Below are positions 17,808 to 27,448 of a stretch of DNA of 64,000 nucleotides, one piece after another; position 1 is the stretch's first letter, and each line of letters starts with the position of its first letter. Origin of the DNA: UBA10107 sp963835585 (lineage in GTDB: Archaea > Nanobdellota > Nanobdellia > Woesearchaeales > UBA10107); NCBI GenBank assembly GCA_963835585.1, contig CAWIGF010000003.1, positions 248,001-312,000 of the forward strand, in the 5' to 3' direction. The notes under the pieces were generated by a model. It saw nothing but the letters and a program-made list of their open reading frames with translations. It was not told the DNA's origin and searched no databases. Both the position numbers and the translations under genes were made by a program.

Positions 17808-18404
17808 TTATATCGAGATTCCTTTTTTTCTCAAATTTTCTTTTAAGCTTGCTGCATTTTTGAATAACACGGTCTTGAATCCTATTTTCTTTGCAGTGTC
17901 TATGTTCTCCTTCAAGTCATCGACAAAAATGCATTCTTCTGGCTTTAGTTTTAACTTTTCTAGTGTGATGTAAAAAATCCTTTTTCCTGGCTTTTTATGC
18001 CCTACTTCACAGGAAAGTATTATTGGGTCAAACCAACGGTAATGATTTTGTTTTCTGATATGATTCATGCTGTGCTGAGACACATTCGACAACACCGCTA
18101 ATTTCAAACCTTTCTTCTTTTTTAATCTGTCAAGAAGGACAGACATACCCTTCATGGAGCGAATACGTCCAATGCATGCAGATAGCTTCTTCTCAACGTC
18201 TTTTTTCGGGATTTTGTATTTTTTGGAGACATATGAATAAATATATTCCTGCGAAACATTTCCGCGCGTATATTTCTTTGAAGTGCTTAGGTCAAGAATC
18301 CATTTTCTTTTTCCATTCAATCCAAATTGTTTCTTGTATTCACCCGGAACATCCGTAGTATCTATAACAACATCTCCTATGTCGAATATTATTGCCTTTA
18401 TCAT
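17808..18404 (-). CDS. HAD-superfamily hydrolase
   Basis: This 198-residue protein carries HAD motifs: FDIGDVVID at the N-terminus (nucleophile Asp), LAVLSNVSQ (motif II Ser/Thr), a Lys in EVGHKKPGKRIF (motif III) and CIFVDDLKENI (motif IV). This is the DxG subset that includes phosphatases and epoxide hydrolase N-domains. The ATG at 18404 is chosen because it begins right at the motif and follows ggatgggg; it overlaps the end of the upstream small membrane protein gene. Substrate unknown. Confidence 0.85.
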   Translation of the reverse strand: MIKAIIFDIGDVVIDTTDVPGEYKKQFGLNGKRKWILDLSTSKKYTRGNVSQEYIYSYVSKKYKIPKKDVEKKLSACIGRIRSMKGMSVLLDRLKKKKGLKLAVLSNVSQHSMNHIRKQNHYRWFDPIILSCEVGHKKPGKRIFYITLEKLKLKPEECIFVDDLKENIDTAKKIGFKTVLFKNAASLKENLRKKGISI

Positions 18405-18649
18405 TTTATTCCCCATCCAGCATAAGCTGCGCATAATGTCAAGAGCAACAAGGCAAGAGTACCGAACCACAAATATAATTTCATGCTTTTATTTGTTTTC
18501 AGGAATGATGTTATGGATGAAATTATGATCATTAATCCAGTCAGGCCGGCAAATGAAGAAAATAACTGCTGTGCTGTGCTTTTTGAGAAAAACAAAGCCA
18601 AGCAAACTATCACAAATAATGTAATTCCTGCCTTTTCCTCTGATTTCAT
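18401..18649 (-). CDS. Small membrane protein upstream of the HAD hydrolase
   Basis: This 82-residue protein has hydrophobic segments near 8-22, 29-47 and 57-78 with short loops. It overlaps the HAD gene by four bases, so the two are probably co-translated. Family not recognised. Confidence 0.55.
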   Translation of the reverse strand: MKSEEKAGITLFVIVCLALFFSKSTAQQLFSSFAGLTGLMIIISSITSFLKTNKSMKLYLWFGTLALLLLTLCAAYAGWGIK

Positions 18650-18722
18650 ATTAATTATTCGCTTATTCGTCTTTTAAAAATGTTCGGATAGACTTAAATA
18701 ATGGTTGTGTGTTTGCGAAATC

Positions 18723-19454
18723 ATGGGAACAAAAATACCAGCTGAAAACAGAAGAATTGCGATTTCTGTAACTGGTCCGGATATGTACACTGCGCTGTGC
18801 GATTCAGATAAAATTGCTTGTTATGCGGCACTATTTTCAGAGTTTGGAATAAAAATAATTGAAGAACTAAGACTGGATTTGATAAAAGACCTAAGTCATA
18901 AAAATCTTGATGATTTGTTGTCTCACAACGATTTGGAAAAGATTGCGACAAATAGGTCTTCTGCTGAATTGTATCAAGTCGGCGGCGGATTCAATGGTTC
19001 TGAAGAAGAACGTTTGGGATATCTGGTGCATGCTGCGATGAAACATATAGCCTTCATTGATATAGAAGCCCGTCATTACAACCAGTTCAAATTGCCGAGC
19101 GGTTCTGAGACACGATTAATTGTATCAAAGCATGATTTCAAGGAATCACCACTCAATTTGCGTTCATATTTTCATGACACATTTGACGGCAAACCTGGAA
19201 TCCCCAAAATAGCTGTGACGGCGCAGAAGGAATTTGATAACGAGCTAATGTATGATTTGATAATGGAAGAATCAAAACGAGGGAGTATAATCGGAATTAA
19301 TATGGGAAAAATTGGAAGAGATTCAAGAGTATATGGTCCTCTGCATGGTTCATTATTGACGTTCGCGGCGATAGATGGAGAGTGCGGTTCTGGGCCAGCA
19401 CAATTTCCCGTCGAAGATTTGGTTTCTCGATGGCAGAAAGAGGATTTAATTTAA
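18723..19454 (+). CDS. aroD: 3-dehydroquinate dehydratase, type I
   Basis: This 243-residue protein matches the type I (Schiff-base) dehydroquinase family: EELRLDLI near residue 47, IDIEAR, RLIVSKHDF with the catalytic His, PKIAVTA with the Schiff-base Lys, and the C-terminal INMGKIGRDSRVYGPLHGS and GPAQFPVEDL motifs with the substrate Arg. It converts 3-dehydroquinate to 3-dehydroshikimate in the shikimate pathway. It is monocistronic, 3.5 kb from the short EPSP synthase homologue. I chose ATG at 18723; an earlier TTG (18705) is less likely. Confidence 0.88.
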   Translation: MGTKIPAENRRIAISVTGPDMYTALCDSDKIACYAALFSEFGIKIIEELRLDLIKDLSHKNLDDLLSHNDLEKIATNRSSAELYQVGGGFNGSEEERLGYLVHAAMKHIAFIDIEARHYNQFKLPSGSETRLIVSKHDFKESPLNLRSYFHDTFDGKPGIPKIAVTAQKEFDNELMYDLIMEESKRGSIIGINMGKIGRDSRVYGPLHGSLLTFAAIDGECGSGPAQFPVEDLVSRWQKEDLI

Positions 19455-19543
19455 TTCTATGAATCGGTTCATAAGGCATATGCTTATTATTCTTTTTGCA
19501 ACACGAACTCTATCAATTTTGCCTTAATGAATATGCTTTCATT

Positions 19544-19966
19544 TTAAGATATCTTTTTGCTCATAATGCTTTTCGTGAGAAAGAGCCAACTTGCGACTGG
19601 GTATCCTACGTGGCGATGATGGATGATGTCTGTTATGACGTGAAATATGAATCCTATGCTCACGGGAATCAATATCGGAAATATAAATGCAGCGAGGAGC
19701 AAAATTACGTTGAACTCAATTGAGTGAAGTGGAAAATTTATGCCTTTGAACATGCTTGGAGTTTTTTTTGTGTTATACTCTTCAAGCTCTTTCCTAATCA
19801 CTTGTCTTATTTTATTGTACGTGAAGGCTTTGTTTCTGATCAGCAAAGAAACATGATCAATGTCGACTACAACAGATGCGATCATTGCAATAAAGACTTT
19901 AGTTCCGAGAAACGGATAGAGCAGAAGCAAAACGAAACTCATCAAAATATGTCCTATTAATTTCAT
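19544..19966 (-). CDS. YdjM-like membrane-bound metal-dependent hydrolase
   Basis: This 140-residue protein has three or four membrane segments and the polar motifs of the YdjM/DUF457 family: VVVDIDH near residue 33, a LHSIE motif mid-protein and HVITDIIHH near residue 113, which supply the supposed metal ligands. The biochemical role of the family is not established. It is short for the family. It is convergent to aroD. Confidence 0.72.
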   Translation of the reverse strand: MKLIGHILMSFVLLLLYPFLGTKVFIAMIASVVVDIDHVSLLIRNKAFTYNKIRQVIRKELEEYNTKKTPSMFKGINFPLHSIEFNVILLLAAFIFPILIPVSIGFIFHVITDIIHHRHVGYPVASWLFLTKSIMSKKIS

Positions 19967-20000
19967 AGATCTAGCTACATTATGTATTGCATAAAAATCT

Positions 20001-20017
20001 TTGCATAGCTCACGCTA
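20001..20017 (-). repeat. GNRA-hairpin repeat, copy downstream of the 5S candidate
   Basis: On the minus strand the 17 bases read TAGCGTGAGCTATGCAA, which folds as UAGC-GUGA-GCUA, a four-pair stem closed by a GNRA tetraloop. An identical copy lies at 20167-20183; the two bracket the structured RNA at 20045-20134 and may be processing signals of the rRNA transcript. Confidence 0.55.
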
Positions 20018-20044
20018 CTTCTTAATTATGTTTTGGAAAGAAAG

Positions 20045-20134
20045 TGGTTCTGTGAGTTTCAAATCCGCGTACAAACCGGAGCTCAGCATGACCTGGTAGT
20101 GCAGTTTGTAATGTTGGTACTTCTCACTCGACCG
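20045..20134 (-). rRNA. Structured RNA downstream of 23S; possible divergent 5S rRNA
   Basis: This 90-base segment is where 5S rRNA is expected. Minus-strand pairing includes GGU/ACC and GUGAG/CUCAC at the ends and ACAAAC/GUUUGU inside. A loop reading CATGCTGAGCTC differs by two transitions from the bacterial 5S loop C (CATGCCGAACTC) and lies about 35 bases from the likely 5' end. The rest does not clearly match 5S, and the plus strand also contains 5S-like words (GGTACT), so the call is weak. Confidence 0.3.
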
Positions 20135-20166
20135 ATCAAACAATAGTTTATTTATTATTTATATTT

Positions 20167-20183
20167 TTGCATAGCTCACGCTA
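20167..20183 (-). repeat. GNRA-hairpin repeat, copy between 23S and the 5S candidate
   Basis: Exact second copy of the 17-base element at 20001-20017. With UAGC/GCUA pairing around a GUGA loop it could be recognised as RNA. Position between 23S and the next structured RNA fits a processing signal. Confidence 0.55.
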
Positions 20184-20246
20184 ATTCTCAATTTCTACAA
20201 TTTTTACATAGATGAATCAAGAGATGATTTCTAAATAAAAAAAGTA

Positions 20247-20267
20247 GAAACCAAAACATAGTTGGAA
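20247..20267 (-). other. 23S processing stem, 3' strand
   Basis: The 21 bases at 20247-20267 are complementary to 23876-23896 at 20 of 21 positions (core CATAGTTGGAA/TTCCAACTATG). This is the helix that closes the 23S precursor and it fixes the ends of the 23S gene. Confidence 0.8.
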
Positions 20268-20548
20268 TCGAACTATTGGTACTTGCACGCTGAATGCATC
20301 GTTACCTTTGCACGTACACGCCAAGTCCATCAAACGAGTCTTTTACTCGTGTTCTCTGAAATCTCTTTTCAAGGAGAGCTTCATACTTAGATGCTTTCAG
20401 TATTTATCTCCCATGGCGTAGCTGCTCGGCATGCCCTGTTGGACAACCGATCGACCAGAGGCCACGAGACTCCGTTCCTCTCGTACTAGAAGTCCCTTCC
20501 CTTCAGATTTCAAACAATTCCAGTAGATATCAAACCAACTGTCTCACA

Positions 20549-20865
20549 CATGTTTTTCTCCAAATCTTTCGATTGGCATGGACTATACCACCATCCTTTC
20601 CTTGCTGAAAGGAGACCGACGTTTTAGCCTCGCATTATATTGCGAGACTCTCGAGCCAATGCTCTCAGTCTCTACAGGGGCAAATGATTTCTTGATTGAC
20701 GCAACAATTTTTTTTGCAAGAATCGCTGCGTCCAAAACCATCGCCTTCCCTCGGTATTACCTTGTTCTTGAAGACCCTCAAAAGAATTTAGGTTCCACCG
20801 ATATGAGTCGATTTTACTTTTTCGTATCCTTACGGAGTACGCAACGCTGTTGAAGACTTTCTTCA
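20549..20865 (-). other. Group I intron in 23S rRNA (position equivalent to L2593)
   Basis: A 317-base insert interrupts CAACGU/UGUGAGACAG, the same junction that holds the I-CreI intron of chloroplast 23S. Group I hallmarks are visible on the minus strand. The 5' exon CAACGU pairs with GCGUUG about 20 bases into the insert, giving P1 with a U-G at the splice site. P/Q-like elements CGGUGGAACC and UACCGAG pair as P4. R-like AGAGACUGA and S-like UAUAGUCC give P7. The insert ends in G. No endonuclease frame is visible inside, so it is compact and presumably self-splicing. Confidence 0.8.
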
Positions 20866-20892
20866 ACGTTGTGAACCCAGCTCACGATCCCT

Positions 20893-21004
20893 CTATTACG
20901 AGATTTCGGCCATTTTTAACAATAGCAGTCTGAAAATTCTTGTCGTTTTAATTAAGCATTCCAAAAATTTACAGAATTTACCATTGAACTTTGGGCTAAT
21001 CTCT
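20893..21004 (-). other. Bulge-helix-bulge (archaeal) intron in 23S rRNA
   Basis: A 112-base insert lies between helices 92 and 90 (about E. coli 2565-2572). The junctions form a canonical BHB: outer CCC/GGG, central 4-bp AUUA/UAAU, 3-base bulges AAA and AGA on opposite strands, and an inner helix GAGAUU/AAUCUC with one unpaired G. Cutting after the second base of each bulge restores a normal-looking archaeal sequence, CCCAUUAAAAGGGAUCGUGAG. Splicing would need the tRNA-intron endonuclease, not self-splicing. Confidence 0.72.
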
Positions 21005-21629
21005 TTTAATGGGTGAACACCCCCACCCTTGGCCACTTCTGCATGGCCAGGATAGGAAGAGCCGACATCGATGTAGCAAGCCGCGCCGTCGATGTGAACT
21101 CTCGGGCGCGACGACTCTGTTATCCCCGGAGTAACTTTTCCGTCACATCAGGGCCCCACCAAGGAGCCACTGAGGATCGCTAGACCACACTTTCGTGTTT
21201 GAATTTTGAGTTATTGAAAATTCAATCAGGCTGACTTTTGCTCTTGCACTCTCCACCGGATTTCTGACCCGGTTGAGTCAACCATTGGGCACTGTCGATA
21301 CCATTTCGACAGTGTGCCGCCCCAGCCAAACTGTCCGCCTATAGTTGTTCCTTTTGCAAGGTAAGTGGAGTAAATCTCGGAGAACGGTGTTACATTGTTG
21401 CGTATTGCATCTCCGAAGAAATGCACATGACCGCTGCCGTTTACGCTATGCAACAAAATTCACTCCACAGCTACAAGTTACAGTAAAGTTTCACGGGGTC
21501 TTCGCTTCCCACTGGAATTCACTGGTCTCTACACCAGTATAATGTGTTCAGGGGGATTTAGATAGGGACAGTGGTGACCTCGTTACACCATTCATGCACG
21601 TCGTCATTCAAACGACAAGGTATTTCGCT

Positions 21630-21928
21630 CATCTGTTACAACTTTCCTATAGAAAGCGCACAAACATTTCTGTCTGCGTCTTATCATCGCTGATAAGTTC
21701 GGATCATATCTTCATCATCATTGATGTTTGGCATATGATCTCTGAGGATTTTTCTTTTTCAAGAAATCTTTCCTGCTGATTTTCTCTCCATTTTCATTTT
21801 AAGATATTTATTCTGTCGCCAAAATAAATTACTAGAAAATTTCTTCGAGATGTTCCAGCATTTAGCCAAATTTTTATCCAATTTTCTTGTGCATTTGTTT
21901 ACCACTTTGGACTTAAGGCAGCAATTCC
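21630..21928 (-). other. Group I intron in 23S rRNA (position equivalent to about L1931)
   Basis: A 299-base insert splits CUUAAGGU/AGCGAAAUACC, in the region of the I-CeuI homing target. Evidence on the minus strand: exon CUUAAGGU pairs perfectly with intron GCCUUAAG including the splice-site U-G pair; P-like AAUCAGCAGGAAA; Q/R-like AAUCCUCAGAGAUCAUAUG; S-like AAGAUAUGAUCC, with AUCAUA/UAUGAU forming P7; and a terminal G. Removing it restores the universally conserved 23S sequence. No homing endonuclease frame is present. Confidence 0.88.
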
Positions 21929-23875
21929 ACCTTAAGAGAGTTATAGTTACTCCCGCCGTTTGCCTGTTCTTGGCTCCGTTGAACCGGAGTTTCAAATGCA
22001 GGTACTGGGCAGATGTCACGTTGTATACACAGCTTTGCAGCTTAGCACAACGCTAAGTTTTTGGTAAACAGTCGGGCCACCCTAGTCACTGAGCCCTGCT
22101 TTCGCATAATATTTTTCAAAGACACAAGAGCAGGGACCCCATATGCCGAAGGCACGGGGCTAATTTGCCGAGTTCCCTTATCTAAATTAATCCCTCACAC
22201 CTGAGGCTTCTCACCTAGGGGCACCAGTGTTGGTTCTGGGTACGAATGCCTGAAATTTTTCAGCTTTCCTTTTTCAGTGGCTCTGGGCATCAACGAAATA
22301 GTCCATAAGACTACTATTCCCTGATTAATCGAGTTCTCATCGTTACGATACTCCCTCGATTTGTCATAGTTAACACGCATAACGATGTGTGTTCGTCTAG
22401 CCGAAAGCGTCAGAAATGCCGCTTGTGTTGCCACGCATATTCAAACAGGAACGGAATATTAACCGTTTTCCCTTTCTAATAATCCAGTTAGGATATCAAT
22501 TAGGATCGCCTAACCCTTGGCTGATTTACATTGCCAAGGAACCCTTGCCCTTTCGGTGATGCAGATTCTCACTGCACTAAGTTCCTACTACCGCCAGGAT
22601 TCTCTATCATGGAAGGTCCACAAATCCTCTCGGACGTGCTTCTGCCCTACCACGATGCCTACCTATCATAATTCTTCCGAATATCTACAGTATCGGTAAT
22701 CAATTTAGCCCCGTCCATTTTAATGGCTTACATCCTTGATAAGTAAGCTGTTACGCACTTTTTAAAGGATGGCTGCTTCTGAGCCTACCTCCTCACTGTC
22801 TTAGGACATAAACGCATTTTACCCGTTAGCACTTAAATGATATTTTGGGACCTTAACTGTAGTCTGGGTTGTTCCCCTCTCGGATTACAAGCTTACCCCG
22901 TAACCCCGTCTCCCGAAGTCTACGATGTTAAGAGATTTGGAGTTGGACAGGAGACCGAGACCTTTCGGTCCCTAAATCTCTAATCCGTATCTCTACCTTC
23001 TCAACGATCTCGTTCGAGGCTTGACTACGGCCAACTTGGGTAGGAACCAGCTATCTCCCGGTTCGATTGGCTTTTCACCCCTAATCCTGAGTTAGAAGAA
23101 TGCTTGCACACAAAACCTCTGCAGGCCTCCATGAACTGTTACATCCACTTCACCTTACTAAGGATTAGATCACCGAGTTTCGAGTCATATACCTGCGACT
23201 TTTGGCCTTTTACAACCAGACTCCTCATTGCTTGCGAGTTCTCGCTTTCGCTTCGGGTGCTTCTTTACAAATTACCCTCGCCGCAAAAATAAACTTCCTG
23301 GCACGTTATTCAAAACGTACGATAGAATACCGAAGTACCCTATCACGCGATAGCTATTAGGTTTCAGGTTCTCTTAATTCCCCGCTAAGGGTTCTTTTAA
23401 ACTTTCCATCACTGTACTAGTTTTCTATCGGACTTACTGTGTATTTAGAGTTAGAGGTTGATGCCCTCCATATTCCCACCTCGTATCCAGGAGGCAGTAC
23501 TCGGGATACTTCCACATCCGGAAATTTTTCTTACGGGACTATCACCCTCTGCGATGTTTCTTTCCAGAAAACTTCAGAAAAATTTCTTGGGACTAAAAGG
23601 AAGTCCATACTCCACATCTCTTTCGCATTACTGCTAAGATTCGGTTTGCTCTGTGCTGTGTTCGGTCGCTCTTACTGACAGCATCTCAATTGATTTCTTT
23701 TCCTTCGGGTACTGAGACGTTTCACTTCCCCGAGTTCCCTATCCTTTCGGATCTGCTGTGATGTCACATTCAGGAATCTCCGGGTCAAAGCCTGCATGCG
23801 GCTAACCGGAGCATATCGTAGCTTGCCACGCCCTTCTTCAGCAAGTAAGCCAAGTCATCCACCTAATAGCGTATT

Positions 23876-23896
23876 TTCCAACTATGCTTTGGTTTC
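23876..23896 (-). other. 23S processing stem, 5' strand
   Basis: Partner of 20247-20267. The two strands bring together the ends of pre-23S rRNA; one mismatch in 21 positions. Confidence 0.8.
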
Positions 23897-24022
23897 ATGA
23901 ACAGAAGAGTTCACTTTCTGTCTCTTAAACCTATTACATGCGAATTTTGCAATAAGCATGTGCATCATGTTTAATGAATATGATTTTTTTCGTGATCGTC
24001 TTTTCCAAGACATAAATTCAAG

Positions 24023-24096
24023 TGGACTCGGCGGGATTTGAACCCACGACCCCCGACTTGCAAGGCCGATGCTCTACCGGACTGAGCTACGAGCCC
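24023..24096 (-). tRNA. tRNA-Ala (anticodon TGC)
   Basis: A 74-base tRNA in the 16S-23S spacer. Acceptor GGGCTCG pairs with CGAGTCC (one G-U), the anticodon loop is CTTGCAA giving TGC, the T-loop is GGTTCAAATCC, and the discriminator is A. The 3' CCA is not encoded. tRNA-Ala in this spacer is usual for euryarchaeal and many DPANN rRNA operons. Confidence 0.95.
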
Positions 24097-24186
24097 AATT
24101 TTTTGATCATAAAAATATGAATAAGTTGAGCCAAGAGATTTATTTTCTGAAAATAAATAAAATTATTTTTCATATAAAATGAAAAT

Positions 24187-25652
<1,466 letters not shown>

Positions 25653-25728
25653 TTGTCGCTTATTTTTTATTTCTACTTGGGCTGAAACTTAAGAACATTA
25701 TTTCTGCTCTTGACTCAACTATTTCATA

Positions 25729-25746
25729 CTTAAGTGAACACTTAAG
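25729..25746. other. Perfect 18-bp palindrome in the 16S leader
   Basis: cttaagtg-aa-cacttaag is an 8-bp inverted repeat in the transcribed leader upstream of 16S. It may be a processing hairpin or a protein site. Confidence 0.4.
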
Positions 25747-25916
25747 CATACATTTTTGATTATATGTAGTGTATACATTGGTGCTGATTGTCATGCTTTT
25801 TTCGTTTGTGTGTCGCGGATTTGAATACCGCAGAAAAAGTTCAAACGGAAGATTTTTCCTCCTTTTTCCTCTGCATGACATTTGCTTTTCTAAGCGATAA
25901 TTTTTACTCTTGATGT

Positions 25917-25930
25917 CCTTTATAAAAGTT
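25917..25930 (-). promoter_or_regulatory. Probable rRNA operon promoter
   Basis: Minus-strand ACTTTTATAAAGGA contains a strong TATA box about 270 bases upstream of the 16S 5' end and just beyond the stop of the gene at 25945. No other gene lies between it and 16S. Confidence 0.5.
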
Positions 25931-25944
25931 TCGATTACGGGGGC

Positions 25945-26325
25945 TTATAGCATGTTTTTAGCCCCAACAACTGGCTTTTTGTCTTCTTTTGTTGAATATG
26001 AAGTATCAAAATTACTAAACTTATAATTGCTTTTTGCAGAATCGACTCCTGATTTGATTATATCCTCAAGAATATTTCGTGTTTCCCTTTGAATCCCCGA
26101 TTGTTCAAGTCCTTGCAGAGTTCTTTTTGTGTGGAAATAGATTGCTATGTTTTTTCTCTCACTCCTTATTTTGTCGGCTTGCTTGATTTGTTCTATAGAT
26201 AGAGAGTTGTCTTTATGCTCCACGACTTTTTTGTATGCTTCGCATAGTTTTTGATTTGAATAGTCTTCTACCTCGTATTCTTCATAAGGTTGATTGCAAA
26301 GTTGGTTATTTGTGTAAAATTCCAT
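25945..26325 (-). CDS. Hypothetical helical protein
   Basis: This 126-residue charged protein, predicted mostly helical (about 25-95) with Ser/Asn-rich ends, has no membrane segment and no motif I recognise. It lies directly upstream of the rRNA promoter on the same strand and 72 bases from the next hypothetical gene, which is also on the minus strand. Confidence 0.5.
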   Translation of the reverse strand: MEFYTNNQLCNQPYEEYEVEDYSNQKLCEAYKKVVEHKDNSLSIEQIKQADKIRSERKNIAIYFHTKRTLQGLEQSGIQRETRNILEDIIKSGVDSAKSNYKFSNFDTSYSTKEDKKPVVGAKNML

Positions 26326-26396
26326 TGCTTTCCCGAATAAGAACTAGTTATTAAGGTTATTTGTCTCTAGAAATTTGTTTGCTTGCTTTTTAGGCA

Positions 26397-26720
26397 CTAA
26401 AAACCGCCAGCACCTTTTGGTATGTCATATTCTGGTTTCTTGCCGTAGATTGTTGATAATCCTAGGAAACCTGTTGCTCCAAACATCATTGATATCCCCA
26501 GCAATTCACGATCTAAGCACGCTTGGTTGGCTTGGTTGTATGCTTTCAATGATGCCTCAACCTGCGTTCTGCGTTCCACAATTGATGTCTGTTTGAGTTT
26601 GTTTTCAAGACCATCTGGTTTCTTCATGAACTGAGCCGAAACGGTGGTTCCCAATCCGGCCATCATTGCGAGTGCGCATATTTTCAAACTGTGCTTATAG
26701 ATAAATTCCCTTAATGCCAT
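26397..26720 (-). CDS. Hypothetical small membrane protein
   Basis: This 107-residue protein has a hydrophobic N-terminal segment (about 11-30, ending VSAQF, signal-like), a charged helical middle and a second hydrophobic stretch (about 74-91). No family recognised. It precedes the hypothetical gene at 25945 on the same strand. Confidence 0.5.
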   Translation of the reverse strand: MALREFIYKHSLKICALAMMAGLGTTVSAQFMKKPDGLENKLKQTSIVERRTQVEASLKAYNQANQACLDRELLGISMMFGATGFLGLSTIYGKKPEYDIPKGAGGF

Positions 26721-26815
26721 GCGTTGCGGATAATGAACTAGAATAAATATCTATCGTTAGGACAATGTGTTATTCGCTCGAAATGTTTAAATAAATCCCA
26801 AACATTGATGTCGAA

Positions 26816-27196
26816 ATGCTAGAAACAAAAACGCCAGATACAAAAACTGATCCGCGACTACAGCGTAAAACTCCTTCTCTTCTTGAATCAACCGTCGCCT
26901 CAGAAGAGGGTGTATTTATTGGTGTGTTTACGAAGCTTGTTGATCCTTCCACTGAGTGGGTGCATTTGTACGTGCGAATACCCGAATACGACATGAAGGG
27001 AGTGTTGCTAAATGCATACGGTCATTTCAATCGTCACATACCTGGTTGGAAAATTGAAAGCACGTTCAATCGTTTGATTGGATACATCATGTCCGAACCT
27101 CTTTCTACAAGCGGGTCACCTCAGATAAAAATGGCTATCTATTCAGATCAAAAAGAAAAGCAAATATTCTATGATGTCGTACGTGAATTTAGATAA
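26816..27196 (+). CDS. Hypothetical alpha/beta protein
   Basis: This 126-residue soluble protein has a Thr/Pro-rich N-terminal tail (1-25) and a compact body with alternating strands (GVFIGVFTKL, WVHLYVRI, KMAIYSD). A TATA-like gtttaaataa lies about 30 bases upstream of the ATG. No known family recognised. Confidence 0.6.
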   Translation: MLETKTPDTKTDPRLQRKTPSLLESTVASEEGVFIGVFTKLVDPSTEWVHLYVRIPEYDMKGVLLNAYGHFNRHIPGWKIESTFNRLIGYIMSEPLSTSGSPQIKMAIYSDQKEKQIFYDVVREFR

Positions 27197-27205
27197 AAAA
27201 GAACT

Positions 27206-27313
27206 TTATGTTATTCTTGCGATTCGGCGTCGTTTCTCTTTCTTCATTCGCTTGCGCTGCCATTTCCAGCGCATCTGCCCTTTCTTTTTCCAACGTCGTG
27301 AACTTCGCTTCAT
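27206..27313 (-). CDS. rpl41e: Ribosomal protein eL41
   Basis: A 35-residue frame made almost entirely of Arg, Lys, Trp and Met. Its C-terminal part MRWKWQRKRMKKEKRRRIAR matches the single-helix L41e protein (typical MRxKWxKKRMRRLKRKRRK). A strong TATA box (27339-27345, ttataaa) lies 26 bases upstream of the ATG at 27313, so the long version with the extra 13 N-terminal residues is favoured; a second ATG at 27274 would give the usual ~22-residue form. Easily missed because of its size. Confidence 0.8.
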   Translation of the reverse strand: MKRSSRRWKKKGQMRWKWQRKRMKKEKRRRIARIT

Positions 27314-27448
27314 CTATTTGAATTGATTTAGGGCTGGTTTATAAAGGTTTTGGAATAAATTAATTTTAAATTTTTTGATTGCGACATAACTCTTAAAAAC
27401 CCAAAAGCAATATTCATCTATTTAGCACATGTGTGCTGAGGTGTCAAG

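Larger units (their letters stand above)
20257..23886 (-). rRNA. 23S ribosomal RNA with three introns
   Basis: Minus-strand 23S gene. Landmarks include the sarcin-ricin loop (tctcgtacta near 20480), the A-loop and P-loop regions, the archaeal ttatccccgg segment near 21121, and a 5' end with GGTGGATGACTTGGC near 23865. The gene spans about 3630 bases against about 2900 expected; the excess is explained by three introns at 20549-20865, 20893-21004 and 21630-21928 (728 bases). The spacer to 16S carries tRNA-Ala. Exact mature ends are uncertain by some tens of bases; the 21-bp closing helix supports them. Confidence 0.93.

Noticed and set aside
20045..20134. A tRNA in the 5S candidate region (D-arm-like gagctcagcatgacctgg on the plus strand)
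   Set aside because: No matching acceptor stem or T-arm could be folded on either strand.
20578..23678. Several 60-90 residue frames within the rRNA genes
   Set aside because: They lie inside conserved rRNA or intron RNA and show no protein family pattern. I found no LAGLIDADG signature in the 23S introns.
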